From positions 1 to 64,000 of the forward strand of contig JAFGMO010000005.1 of the NCBI GenBank assembly GCA_016927475.1: a DNA stretch of 64,000 nt, written 5' to 3'. Under the pieces are notes generated by a model. That model worked only from the letters and a program-made list of their open reading frames with translations. It ran no database searches and was not told the DNA's origin. This DNA is from Candidatus Aminicenantota bacterium. GTDB lineage: Bacteria > Acidobacteriota > Aminicenantia > Aminicenantales > Aminicenantaceae. Numbering within the stretch: the stretch's first letter is position 1; every line of letters begins with the position of its first letter. Of this stretch, positions 1 through 9,110 are shown piece after piece. Both the position numbers and the translations under genes were made by a program.

Positions 1-1269
1 ATTTTTTTTGTTTTCCTGTTTAAAGGGTCCGGAAAGCCTAATGTCGTTTTTATCCTTGTTGATGCTTTAAGACCCGACAGGCTCGGCTGTTACGGCGGAC
101 CGGAAAAAAATTCTTTGCATATCGACAATCTTGCCCGCAAAGGAATCCTTTTTGAAAATGCCGTAAGCCAGGCCGTCTGGACAAAACCCTCGGTCACATC
201 CATTTTTATATCCCGCTACCTGCGCTCACATCAGGTCAATAAATATGAAGAGAGCTTCCAAGTCGGGGGGGCGGACAATGTCCTTCCCGATGATGCGGTG
301 ACACTTGCCGAAGTGCTCAAAAAAAACGGTTACGCAACAAGCGCCGTCGTAGGGAATCTATTCATAAAAAAGGGATTCGGTCTCGATCAGGGATTCGACG
401 ATTACATCTGCCTGGAAGCCTTGGAAGATGATTCCCTTATAACGGCGGCGGCCGTTCAAATGGTCAATAAAAACCGGGGGAAACCGTTTTTCCTCTATCT
501 TCATTATATGGCGCCGCACAGCCCCTATACGCCGCCAAAGTCTTTTTTAGAAAATGTCAGGCAGGAAAAAAAAGGAAACATCGATTTCCGCGATAAACAT
601 CAGGATTTTTTTGAGTCGCAAAACCTTACCGAAAACGACCTTAAAGAATTAAGAGCCAGGTATGACTCGGAGATCCGTTATGTCGATGAAGAAATTGGAA
701 AGTTTTTGTCTTTTCTCGAGGAGAACAAGCTCAAGGGAAAAAGCCTTATTGTTCTTATGGCCGACCACGGGGAAGCCCTTGGGGAAAGGGGGGCCTTCGG
801 CCATTCGCACCTGCTCAATACGGTCGTCCGGGTGCCGCTCATTTTTTACGGACCCCGCATCAAAAAATCCCGGTCGATTCCCAATATCGTCGAGCTGATC
901 GATGTGTCACCGACCGTATTGAGTTACCTTAACCTGGAGGTTCCCCCGTCATTTCAGGGGATAAACATTCTGGAGACGCAAAAAACCTTTGGTTTTTCCG
1001 AGAAATGGTCGGAGGGCAAATATCACCGCACGAAGATCAGAAGCCTGACCCACAGCTTCATTATCCACGACGACGGGAGTCTTGAGCTTTATGACCTGCA
1101 GACGGACCCCTTTGAGCGAAATCCCTTGGAGCTCAACCATTCCGTTCATAAGGATGTTTTTATGAACGTTTACCGGATTTTTCAAAGGCTTCCCCGGCAG
1201 CAGCTCGTATCCACCCCCCTGTCGAAGGAAACGATTGAAAAATTACGTTCTTTGGGATACGTAAAATAA
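1..1269 (+). CDS. Sulfatase / alkaline-phosphatase superfamily protein (5' truncated)
   Basis: The reading frame is open from base 1, so the start lies outside the window; 422 codons are visible. Window residues 18-32 contain the metal-binding start of the sulfatase fold (ILVDALRPDRLGCYG). Residues 253-260 hold the second metal site (MADHGEAL), followed by GHSHLL and a typical C-terminal region. Sulfatases hydrolyse sulfate esters, often on glycans, and usually have a formylglycine made from Cys in C-x-P-S-R. Here the matching stretch is W60-T61-K62-P63-S64, with Thr at the Cys position, so the protein may be a phosphatase or phospho-transferase of the same fold or an inactive relative. The N-terminal hydrophobic residues suggest an upstream membrane anchor or signal. 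A hairpin with a T-tract follows the stop. The superfamily is clear; the substrate is unknown. Confidence 0.85.
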   Translation: MFFVFLFKGSGKPNVVFILVDALRPDRLGCYGGPEKNSLHIDNLARKGILFENAVSQAVWTKPSVTSIFISRYLRSHQVNKYEESFQVGGADNVLPDDAVTLAEVLKKNGYATSAVVGNLFIKKGFGLDQGFDDYICLEALEDDSLITAAAVQMVNKNRGKPFFLYLHYMAPHSPYTPPKSFLENVRQEKKGNIDFRDKHQDFFESQNLTENDLKELRARYDSEIRYVDEEIGKFLSFLEENKLKGKSLIVLMADHGEALGERGAFGHSHLLNTVVRVPLIFYGPRIKKSRSIPNIVELIDVSPTVLSYLNLEVPPSFQGINILETQKTFGFSEKWSEGKYHRTKIRSLTHSFIIHDDGSLELYDLQTDPFERNPLELNHSVHKDVFMNVYRIFQRLPRQQLVSTPLSKETIEKLRSLGYVK

Positions 1270-1290
1270 TCCGCATTATTTTTGTTTCTC

Positions 1291-1320
1291 CTGGATCACC
1301 CGGATGAACCGGGTGATGAC
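1291..1320. repeat. 30-bp palindromic dispersed repeat, copy 1; possible terminator
   Basis: The core is ATCACCCGG, five bases, then CCGGGTGAT, a perfect 9-bp stem. The whole 30-bp block recurs without a mismatch at 11496-11525. Here it sits 21 bases after the sulfatase stop and is followed by AATTTTTTTC, so on the + strand it could act as an intrinsic terminator. The second copy lacks a comparable T-run, so the element is more than a plain terminator. Confidence 0.8.
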
Positions 1321-1325
1321 AATTT

Positions 1326-1545
1326 TTTTCATACATTCAACCTTAACTTTAAACTTTTCACCAGTTTTGACTTTTTTCTTACCTTAAACCTTAAACTTTT
1401 TACCAGTTTTGAGTTTTTTTCCGGTTTTTCGCTTTCTTCCTGCATTCAACCTTAAACATTAAACTCTCTTCTCAGTTTTCTTCTTACTTTAAATCTTAAA
1501 CATTAAACTTTAAACTTCTTTTCAGTTTTGAGTTTTAAGTTTCCT
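1326..1545. repeat. Degenerate TTAAAC/CAGTTTTGA-rich tandem repeat array
   Basis: This gene-free stretch repeats a degenerate unit of roughly 50-60 bases. Each unit has an A/C/T block (CCTTAAACTTTAAAC or CATTAAACT) followed by a TTTTCAGTTTTGAGTTTT-like block, seen about four times. Related single units occur at 18466-18500 and 25915-25985. No open frame here resembles a protein. Function is unknown; it may be low-complexity spacer or the remains of a mobile repeat. Confidence 0.65.
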
Positions 1546-1606
1546 CGACTTGTGGCATGTTCAAGTGTAAAATAAAACATTCGGAAAGTTGCAAGGAGGT
1601 TCATGA

Positions 1607-2386
1607 ATGACGCACAGGAGGATCGTTACGGTTGACGCGGGAAACGTCGACGAGCTTGGTTTTTTTTGTGTGAAAAATAAAAAACATCCGGGATATATCG
1701 CCAAACGCAAATGGTTGGAGCGGCGCTTTGAAGAAGGGATGCGAATCAATTTGATCCAAACGAACGACGGCCAAACGGCCGGATTTCTGGAAACCATTCC
1801 GGGAGAATACACCTGGCGGGTGGTCGAAGCGCCGGGCTGGCTGGTGATACAATGCATATGGGTGGCGTCCAAAAAGTTTCCTGATAAGGGTATGGCGCCG
1901 GCACTGATTGAAAATTGCCTGAAAAATGCCGCTTCGGGCGGAAAAAAAGGAGTAGCCGTTGTCACCAGCAATGGGCCCTGGATGGCCGGAAAAGCCTTTT
2001 TTTTGAAAAACGGCTTTGAACAGGCGGATGAAGCCGGGCCGTATTATCAACTGCTCATCAAGCGGACGGGAAAAGGAAAAGCCCCTGCTTTTCCCAAGAA
2101 TTGGGACGAGCGTTTGGGCCGGGATCGCAGCCTGCGGTTGATATACACCCATCAATGCCCCTATATCGGCAAAGCCGTAGAGGAACTGCCGCCGGTCGCC
2201 GACGGATTCGGCGCAGATCTAAACCTCATAAAGCTGGAAAGTGCTGCGGAAGCACGTGAAAGAATGCCTTCTCCCTACGGGACGTTAGCTCTCATTTACA
2301 ACGGCCGGCTCCTTGCGGATCATCCCATCAGCGCCACACGGTTCAAAAACATTCTTCAGCGGGACTTGAAATTGGACGAAAAATAG
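1607..2386 (+). CDS. GNAT-family N-acetyltransferase with YoaP-like C-terminal domain
   Basis: The 259-residue product has an N-terminal GNAT-like fold (about residues 5-150). It includes the substrate strand region near VIQCIWVASKKFPDKGM (acetyl-CoA loop around residue 90-97) and the late AFFLKNGFEQ helix-strand typical of GNAT enzymes. The C-terminal part (about 165-250) resembles the YoaP domain and carries a T-H-Q-C184-P-Y motif. The start is set by an AGGAGG ribosome site at 1594-1599, seven bases before the ATG. The next gene, a methyltransferase, follows 68 bases downstream in the same direction. GNAT enzymes transfer an acyl group from CoA to an amine; the substrate is unknown. The Cys-Pro motif suggests a thiol role for the second domain, which is inference. 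Confidence 0.72.
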   Translation: MTHRRIVTVDAGNVDELGFFCVKNKKHPGYIAKRKWLERRFEEGMRINLIQTNDGQTAGFLETIPGEYTWRVVEAPGWLVIQCIWVASKKFPDKGMAPALIENCLKNAASGGKKGVAVVTSNGPWMAGKAFFLKNGFEQADEAGPYYQLLIKRTGKGKAPAFPKNWDERLGRDRSLRLIYTHQCPYIGKAVEELPPVADGFGADLNLIKLESAAEARERMPSPYGTLALIYNGRLLADHPISATRFKNILQRDLKLDEK

Positions 2387-2454
2387 ACAAACACTTTTGT
2401 CCTGCGTTATCGAAGACCCAAAAAAAATGATGATTTTTAGGATAAGGAAAGGCC

Positions 2455-3108
2455 ATGGCCAAGGTTGAGCCATTTGAAAAGCACCCCGACCGATATGAAG
2501 CCTGGTTTGAAAAAAACAGGTTTGTCTACGAATCCGAACTCCGGGCCGTACGGGGGCAAGTTCCTCAAGAAGGTGCAGGATTGGAAGTTGGAGCGGGTAG
2601 CGGCCGGTTTGCCGGCCCGCTGGGCATTCGCCTCGGTATAGACCCGTCCGCCGAGATGAGAAAGCTGGCCCGAAGCCGGGGGATGACAGTGCTCGGCGGT
2701 GTCGCCGAGGACCTTCCCTTTCGAGACGGACGCTTCGATTTTGTCCTGATGGTGACGGCGATCTGTTTTTTCGAAGACGTGCAAGCCGCTTTTAAAGAAT
2801 CATACAGGGTGTTGAAACCGCACGGAATCCTTGTTGTAGGTTTTATCGATGGAGACAGTCCCGTCGGCCGGGAATACCGGAAGGGTCAACAAAAGAGCAC
2901 CTTTTACCGGGAAGCGGTTTTTTTTACCGCAAAAGAGGTCGCTTCACATTTGAAAAAGGCGGATTTCACAAACCTGAGCTTCAAACAGACGGTTTTTTCT
3001 CCTTTGGATAGGATCAGAAAGGTCGAACCGGTCAAAAATGGTCATGGGGAAGGATCGTTCGTCGTGGTCAAAGCTCATAAAACTGAGGAAATTCCCCAAA
3101 AAATGTGA
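2455..3108 (+). CDS. Class I SAM-dependent methyltransferase (methyltransf_11 type)
   Basis: This 217-residue cytoplasmic protein shows the canonical SAM site: motif I LEVGAGSGR at residues 43-51, an acidic/ribose strand end at GIDPS (61-65), AEDLPF (84-89), and motif IV FDFVLMV. A YRVLKPHGILVVGF stretch then marks the usual post-motif region. No signal peptide is present. A purine-rich GGATAAGGAAAGG precedes the ATG. It probably methylates a small molecule; the sequence does not give the substrate. It stands alone between the acetyltransferase and the efflux operon, with a 98-base gap to tolC that holds a separate ribosome site and a possible promoter. Confidence 0.8.
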   Translation: MAKVEPFEKHPDRYEAWFEKNRFVYESELRAVRGQVPQEGAGLEVGAGSGRFAGPLGIRLGIDPSAEMRKLARSRGMTVLGGVAEDLPFRDGRFDFVLMVTAICFFEDVQAAFKESYRVLKPHGILVVGFIDGDSPVGREYRKGQQKSTFYREAVFFTAKEVASHLKKADFTNLSFKQTVFSPLDRIRKVEPVKNGHGEGSFVVVKAHKTEEIPQKM

Positions 3109-3206
3109 AAGAAATTTCCCTGTTCTAACGTCAAAACATAAGGTGTATTGTGTATTTTTATAACCAGTATTATAGACGAGTCGGATTCATAGAGTGGAGG
3201 TAACCT

Positions 3207-4775
3207 ATGAAGAAGCGAAGATATCGAATATTCATCGCGGCTGTCGCGATTCTAACGACGGCGGCTTTTGCCCAGGAAAATCAGAAATATCTTTCCCTGG
3301 ACGACTGTATCGTCAGGGCTCTTGAGAACAATCTCAACCTTGCCGCCGAGGTTCTGAATCCTGAAATTGCGGACTTATCCGTGACCCGGGCGGGAGAAAA
3401 ATTCTTGCCGTTATTATCATTCGGCTATTCCAACCGGGACACCAACACGGCCTCCTATTCATTTATTGATGCGGCCGACCAGGTGCGTTCTACCTATACC
3501 GATTATATGGTGTCCTTCAATCAGCTTATTCCCACCGGTGGGCAGGTCAATATTTCTCTCAGTTCTTATAAAAACGATACCAACAGGAGTTTTCAGACCA
3601 TCAATCCCCGCTATGGAAGCACGCTGACTTTTGATTTTGTCCAGCCCCTTTTGAAAAATTTCGGGTACAAGGCAAGCCGGCGGGAGATCATCATCGCCAA
3701 AAACACCAGGGATATATCGGAGAATCAATTCCGCCAGCTTCTTCTGGAAACCATATACAGTGTGGAAAGAGCCTATTGGAATCTCGCCTACAGCATTGAT
3801 AACCTGAAGGTAAGACGACAGTCTCTTCAACTGGCCCTTGATCTTTTGGAAGAAAACAAGCGAAAAATCGAAGTGGGAACGATGCCTCCGATCGAAATCT
3901 ATACGGCCGAAGCCGAAGTGGCCAACCAGAAGGCCGATATCCTGGCAGCCGAAGCCCTGGTCAGGAACAACCAGGATCGGCTGAGAAGAATCATCAATAT
4001 TCCTCTTGATAGCGAGGAAAATGCAAAGGAGATTTTACCTTCAGACAAGCCAAAATTCGATAAAAGAGAAATCACATTTGAAGATGCTCTAAACACGGCC
4101 CTGGAGAAACGTCCCGACCTGGAAGTCATCCGGATCGACCTGAAAACCAAAAAATATAACGTCCGATACGCCAACAACCAGCTTCTTCCCGAATTGAACC
4201 TTCAGGCTTCTTACTGGAGCCCGGGAATATCGGGAGATCAGATTCTTTATCTGGATGATGATCCCTTTACCCGCGTCATCGTGGGGACGCTCCCGGGACC
4301 GGCATCAGACGCTCTTAAGGAAGCGTTCCGGTTCAAATACCAGAACTGGTCCGTCGGATTGGTGCTGAATGTCCCTTTGAATACCATCCTTTCACGGGCT
4401 GCGTCTGCCCAGGCGAAACTTGCCCTGGAACAAGCCCAATGGAAATTGAAAGACTTGGAACAAGAAGTTATTCTGGAGATCAGGACAGCCATGAGAAATG
4501 TCGAAACCAACTATCAGAGGGTTCAGGCTTATAGAGCCGCGCGTGAACTGGCGGACAAAAAACTTGAAGCCGAACAGGAAAAATTCAGGGTCGGCAAGTC
4601 AACCAATTTTTTTCTTCTTCAGTATCAAAGAGACGCGGGAGATGCGAGGAGCGCGGAGCTCAGATCGCTGGTCGATTACGTTCTCTCGCTGGCCGACCTG
4701 GACAGAGTGTTGGGAACAACTTTTGAAACCAAAAATATCACGTTTTCCGGAATATCCGTTAAACAAGATTCGTGA
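3207..4775 (+). CDS. TolC-family outer membrane efflux protein
   Basis: The product is 522 residues with a signal peptide ending near AAFA-Q23, then two TolC repeats rich in long amphipathic helices (for example around 225-270 and 410-470, with AEAEVANQKADILAAEALV). TolC proteins form trimeric channels through the outer membrane and periplasm that dock on an RND or ABC pump. A GGAGG ribosome site lies just upstream of the ATG, and a weak TTGTGT-N17-TATAGA promoter candidate is visible at about 3148-3176. The stop codon overlaps the region where the adaptor starts, and the RND pump follows, so this is the outer-membrane part of a tripartite pump. The transported compound cannot be read from the sequence. 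Confidence 0.9.
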   Translation: MKKRRYRIFIAAVAILTTAAFAQENQKYLSLDDCIVRALENNLNLAAEVLNPEIADLSVTRAGEKFLPLLSFGYSNRDTNTASYSFIDAADQVRSTYTDYMVSFNQLIPTGGQVNISLSSYKNDTNRSFQTINPRYGSTLTFDFVQPLLKNFGYKASRREIIIAKNTRDISENQFRQLLLETIYSVERAYWNLAYSIDNLKVRRQSLQLALDLLEENKRKIEVGTMPPIEIYTAEAEVANQKADILAAEALVRNNQDRLRRIINIPLDSEENAKEILPSDKPKFDKREITFEDALNTALEKRPDLEVIRIDLKTKKYNVRYANNQLLPELNLQASYWSPGISGDQILYLDDDPFTRVIVGTLPGPASDALKEAFRFKYQNWSVGLVLNVPLNTILSRAASAQAKLALEQAQWKLKDLEQEVILEIRTAMRNVETNYQRVQAYRAARELADKKLEAEQEKFRVGKSTNFFLLQYQRDAGDARSAELRSLVDYVLSLADLDRVLGTTFETKNITFSGISVKQDS

Positions 4776-4789
4776 CCGAGGAGGAAGAG

Positions 4790-6007
4790 TTGAAGAAAAG
4801 AAAAGTTATACTGATTATCAGCTTGAGTTTGATAGCCGCCGTTATCGGCTGGCAGGTGATCCAGAGAATCGTCAGGGCCAGTCTGGGATCCGACCAAGAA
4901 CGGAGATCCATGCCGATCGCTGTCGAAGTACAGGAAGTGAAAAAAGATTCGATCCGCGATGTCGGGAATTTTATGGGATCCCTGATTCCCAAGTCCCAGT
5001 TCACGGTCGCGCCGAAAATTTCGGGAAGACTGGAGAAACTTCTGGTGAATATCGGAGACAGGGTTGAACAAGACCAGTTGATAGCCGTTCTCGACGATGA
5101 GGAATACAGTCAGCAGGTGCGGCAGGCCGAGGCGGACCTGCTTGTGACCGAGGCGAACCTTGAGGAATCCTTGAGTTCCTGGGATATGGCCAAGCGGGAA
5201 TTGGAAAGAGTCGAAGAACTTCACAGGCGGGGCATATCCGCGGATTCGGAGCTTGACGCCGCTAAGGGAGCCGCCGCCACGCAGGAAGCAAGATACAAAG
5301 TCGCTCAGGCCCAGGTCGTCAACCGGAAGGCTGCCCTGGAATCGGCCAAAATACGGTTGTCCTATACAAAAATACAGGCATCCTGGGAAGAGAAAACAGG
5401 TTACAGGGTTGTCGGAGAGCGTTTTGTCGATGAAGGTGCCATGCTTACGCCTAATTCATCGATCCTGTCGATTCTTGAGATCAATCCTCTTCTGGCCGTC
5501 ATTCACATCACCGACAAAGATTATTTCAGGCTGGAAAAGGGCCAAAAAGCCGTCATCAGCACGGATGCCGTACCGGACCAGGCAATTACAGGTGAAGTCA
5601 TGCGCATCGCTCCTTTACTCAAGGAAACGTCAAGAGAGGCCAGAATAGAAATCGAAATCCCCAACCAGAAAGAAATATTTAAACCCGGGATGTTCGTCAA
5701 TGTTCAGATAGAATTTGCCGTCCATGAGGAAGTGACCGTTGTCCCGGTCAGTTCCGTCGTAAAACGTATGGACAAGGAAGGAATATTTCTGGCGGATATG
5801 GAAAACAAGACGGCGATTTTTGTGCCCGTAAAAACCGGAGTATCCAGCAAAGATATGGTGGAAATCATTGAGCCGGCTTCCGTATCCGGATATGTGGTAA
5901 CCCTCGGGCAGCATCTTCTCGCCCATGGCAGTCCCATTATGCTGCCCGGTTCTCCTTCAGAGGAGGAGGGTAAAGGAGATGCTCTGAAAAGCGGAGAGAA
6001 AAGATGA
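4790..6007 (+). CDS. RND efflux periplasmic adaptor (membrane fusion protein)
   Basis: The product has an N-terminal anchor (KKRKVILIISLSLIAAVIG), a lipoyl-like domain with SGRLEKLLVNIGDRVEQDQ, a coiled-coil hairpin around residues 105-190, and beta-barrel and membrane-proximal domains. This is the standard HlyD/AcrA order. Adaptors bridge the inner-membrane RND pump and TolC. Two starts are possible: a GTG at 4772 overlapping the tolC stop, and a TTG at 4790. The TTG is preferred because a GAGGAGG ribosome site lies five bases before it and it gives a clean signal anchor. The stop overlaps the next ATG by four bases, indicating translational coupling. Confidence 0.9.
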   Translation: MKKRKVILIISLSLIAAVIGWQVIQRIVRASLGSDQERRSMPIAVEVQEVKKDSIRDVGNFMGSLIPKSQFTVAPKISGRLEKLLVNIGDRVEQDQLIAVLDDEEYSQQVRQAEADLLVTEANLEESLSSWDMAKRELERVEELHRRGISADSELDAAKGAAATQEARYKVAQAQVVNRKAALESAKIRLSYTKIQASWEEKTGYRVVGERFVDEGAMLTPNSSILSILEINPLLAVIHITDKDYFRLEKGQKAVISTDAVPDQAITGEVMRIAPLLKETSREARIEIEIPNQKEIFKPGMFVNVQIEFAVHEEVTVVPVSSVVKRMDKEGIFLADMENKTAIFVPVKTGVSSKDMVEIIEPASVSGYVVTLGQHLLAHGSPIMLPGSPSEEEGKGDALKSGEKR

Positions 6008-9000
6008 AACTGTCTCAATTTTCCGTCCATCATCCCATCTTCACGGTCATGATTTTTTTGATCGTGATTATACTCGGTTTTGTCGCTTTCACCAGATTGC
6101 CGATCGATCTCATGCCGGATATCACCTTTCCCACCCTCAGCCTCATGACCTCTTACGGCAACGCCAGTCCGGAAGAAATGGAGGAGCTTATCACCCGGCC
6201 GATCGAAGAAGCCATGGCCGCCGTCCCCGGAGTGGAAGAGATTTCATCGACCTCATCCGAGGGCAGCAGTATGGTACGTGTTTCTTTTGATTGGGGGACC
6301 GACCTGGAGGAAGCGTCCAATGAAATTCGGGACCGCCTGGACCGCATTTTATCGGTTCTTCCCGAAGATATTGAGCGGCCGAGGCTGCGCAAATTTGATC
6401 CGTCCAGCTTTCCCATTCTCATCATGGGTGCGTATTCCGACCTGGATCCTATCCAAACCCGCCGTATCATCGATGACCAGGTCCAGTACCGTATCGAAAG
6501 GGTTCCGGGTGTGGCAAGCCTGGATGTTTGGGGAGGGCTCGAGAGGGAAATACACGTTAATCTTCAACCCGACAAAATCAAAGCTCTTGATCTTTCTTTA
6601 GATCTCATCCTCAATAAGATCAGCTCTGAGAATGTTGATGTCCCTGCCGGCACGATCGAAAAAGGCAATTATGAGATTTTGATCCGAACCCCGGGAGTCT
6701 TCAAAAACCTCGATGAGATCCGGGATACCGTCATCGCCATCCGGGACGGCGTGCCCATCCAGGTCAAAGAGATCGCCGTTGTCGAGGATTCCTTCCAGAG
6801 GATCAGGCGTATCGCCCGGATTAACGGAAAACCGGGGATCCGGCTCTCGGTAAGCAAACAATCCGGTAAAAACACGGTCGAGGTTGCCAAGGCCGTTTTG
6901 GAGGAGATGGGGCGCATTAAGGAGGATATTCCTCAAATCACCATCATACCGATTATCGATTCATCCGAGTACATTCAGAGCTCGATCTCCAACGTCGGAA
7001 GGGCCGCCCTTTATGGAGGGCTTCTGGCCATTGTGGTGCTTTTGTTATTCCTTCGGAATTTACGCAGCACGGCCGTCATCGCCACGGCCATTCCGATCTC
7101 GATCATCGCCACCTTCGCCTTGATTTATTTCGGGGGATTTACCTTGAATATCATGACACTGGGAGGTCTGGCCCTGGGGATTGGAATGCTGGTCGACAAT
7201 GCCATTGTCGTCCTGGAAAACATCTACAGGCTTCAGGAAACGGGCGAAAAACCCCTCAAGGCGGCCATCAACGGAACGGGAGAGGTTACCGCGGCCATTA
7301 TTGCCAGCACCTTGACCACACTGGCCGTATTTCTTCCTTTGATTTTTGTCAGGGGGATGTCGGGGATTATGTTCAAGCAGCTTTCCTATGTTATCGCTTT
7401 TTCTCTATTGTGTTCCCTGATCGTCGCTCTAACCCTGGTGCCCATGCTGTCGAGCAAGATTCTTCGCGTGACAAAACTGGCAAATTCGACGAATACGAAG
7501 AATAAATCATTGAGCCATAAGCTGTACCTGACGACCGGTAAATTTTTTACCAACATTGAGAACGGATATAAAAAAATTCTCCATTATGCTCTCGACCACC
7601 GCCTTTCCGTTCTGGTGACGGTATTTGTCATTTTTGTGGCAAGCCTCTTTCTTATCCGCCTTGTGGGGACGGAGTTTATGCCCCAGGCCGATGAAGGGGA
7701 AATTCGTGTAAGCGGAGAGATGGAAATCGGAACGCGTCTTGGTATTCTTGATGAGAAATTCAACTCCATCCGGGGTATCCTGGAAAGAGAAATTCCCGAA
7801 ATGGAAAGTATGTCCGAGAGAATCGGCGGATCGAGTTTCCGGGGATCGGGATCACACACCGGTGAATTCCGGATTTCGCTGGTTCCCCAGGCCAAAAGGT
7901 CGCGGTCCAGTGAGGAGATCGCTTCCCATATTCGTAAAGTCCTATCGAATATTCCGGGACTGCTCGTCCGTGTCCGGGCGGGCCAGGGGTTTTTCCTCCT
8001 GCGTATGGGCTCTGGCGGCGACCAGGTCCAGGTCGAAGTCAGGGGATATGACCTGGAAACAGCCGATGCCCTGGCCAAGCGGGTGATGGCCTTGACGGAG
8101 GATGTCGAGGGAGTGACGGATGCCCGCATGAGCCGGGAGATGGGCACACCTGAAGAAATCATTCTTATCGACCGGCAGAAAGCAGCCGACATGAAACTGA
8201 CCGTTTCTCAGATCGCAAACACCCTGCAGACGTTTCTTACCGGAACGAGAGCGGGTTATTTCCGGGAAGCCGGAGACGAATTCTGGATTCGGGTCAAGGT
8301 GATGAATGCCGAAATGATGAGCCTGGATGACCTCCTGGACCTGACCTTGACCAACAGCGACGGACAGCCGGTTATGCTGAGAAACGTTGTCAATACGCAG
8401 CCGAGAAGCGGTCCCGTCCAAATCCAGCGTAAGGACCAGGAGCGCATTATTACGGTCTCGGCCAACATAAGCGGACGGGATATGGGCTCGGTCATCGGAG
8501 ATATCCGGGAAAAAGTCCAAACACTGCCCGTTCCCAGGGAGTTTATGATTTTATTCTCCGGCGACTATGAAGAACAGCAAAAGGCGTTTCAGGAGCTGTT
8601 CTTAGGTCTCATCCTGGCTTTGATGCTTGTCTACATGGTGATGGCTTCCCTCTATGAATCCCTCAGAGACCCGTTTGTGGTCATGTTTTCCATTCCCCTG
8701 GCGGTCATAGGTGTTGTGCTGATCCTCTTTTTTACTCATACGACCTTTAATGTCCAGTCATACATCGGCTGCATCATGCTGGGGGGTATTGTTGTCAACA
8801 ACGCCATCCTGCTGGTGGATTATACAAACCTTCTTCGCAGGCGCGATAAAATGCCCCTACGTGAAGCCATCGAAGAGGCCGGACGGCGAAGGCTTCGTCC
8901 GATATTAATGACCGCTTTGACGACAATTATGGCCATGATCCCTCTAGCAATGGGTATCGGCGAGGGAGGGGAGGCTCAGGCTCCCATGGCCCGGGCCGTT

Positions 9001-9096
9001 ATTGGCGGCCTGCTCAGCTCCACGTTGATCACTCTGGTCATCGTGCCCGTCGTGTACTCGGTTTTTGAAAAAATGGGAAAAAAGAGAAAGACCTAA
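6004..9096 (+). CDS. RND efflux pump, inner membrane subunit (HAE1/AcrB-like)
   Basis: The 1030-residue length, twelve predicted membrane spans in a 1+5+1+5 arrangement and two large periplasmic loops match the AcrB/MexB superfamily. The start RLPIDLMPDITFPTL is typical of the first span and porter domain, and TM4 contains GIGMLVDNAIVVLEN. Classic AcrB has Asp-Asp in TM4 and a Lys in TM10; here the pairs are VDN and VVNNAILLV, a variant common in many RND pumps outside Enterobacteria. The protein exports substrates using the proton (or other ion) gradient and works with the two genes just upstream. The ATG overlaps the adaptor stop (ATGA). The substrate is not predictable. Confidence 0.93.
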   Translation: MKLSQFSVHHPIFTVMIFLIVIILGFVAFTRLPIDLMPDITFPTLSLMTSYGNASPEEMEELITRPIEEAMAAVPGVEEISSTSSEGSSMVRVSFDWGTDLEEASNEIRDRLDRILSVLPEDIERPRLRKFDPSSFPILIMGAYSDLDPIQTRRIIDDQVQYRIERVPGVASLDVWGGLEREIHVNLQPDKIKALDLSLDLILNKISSENVDVPAGTIEKGNYEILIRTPGVFKNLDEIRDTVIAIRDGVPIQVKEIAVVEDSFQRIRRIARINGKPGIRLSVSKQSGKNTVEVAKAVLEEMGRIKEDIPQITIIPIIDSSEYIQSSISNVGRAALYGGLLAIVVLLLFLRNLRSTAVIATAIPISIIATFALIYFGGFTLNIMTLGGLALGIGMLVDNAIVVLENIYRLQETGEKPLKAAINGTGEVTAAIIASTLTTLAVFLPLIFVRGMSGIMFKQLSYVIAFSLLCSLIVALTLVPMLSSKILRVTKLANSTNTKNKSLSHKLYLTTGKFFTNIENGYKKILHYALDHRLSVLVTVFVIFVASLFLIRLVGTEFMPQADEGEIRVSGEMEIGTRLGILDEKFNSIRGILEREIPEMESMSERIGGSSFRGSGSHTGEFRISLVPQAKRSRSSEEIASHIRKVLSNIPGLLVRVRAGQGFFLLRMGSGGDQVQVEVRGYDLETADALAKRVMALTEDVEGVTDARMSREMGTPEEIILIDRQKAADMKLTVSQIANTLQTFLTGTRAGYFREAGDEFWIRVKVMNAEMMSLDDLLDLTLTNSDGQPVMLRNVVNTQPRSGPVQIQRKDQERIITVSANISGRDMGSVIGDIREKVQTLPVPREFMILFSGDYEEQQKAFQELFLGLILALMLVYMVMASLYESLRDPFVVMFSIPLAVIGVVLILFFTHTTFNVQSYIGCIMLGGIVVNNAILLVDYTNLLRRRDKMPLREAIEEAGRRRLRPILMTALTTIMAMIPLAMGIGEGGEAQAPMARAVIGGLLSSTLITLVIVPVVYSVFEKMGKKRKT

Positions 9097-9110
9097 AAAA
9101 AAAGGAGGGA

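Noticed and set aside
1326-1545. Possible CRISPR array
   Set aside because: Units are degenerate, AT-rich and without unique spacers; no cas genes are present.
1601-2155. Reverse-strand frame opposite the acetyltransferase
   Set aside because: Out-of-frame shadow with no supporting motifs.
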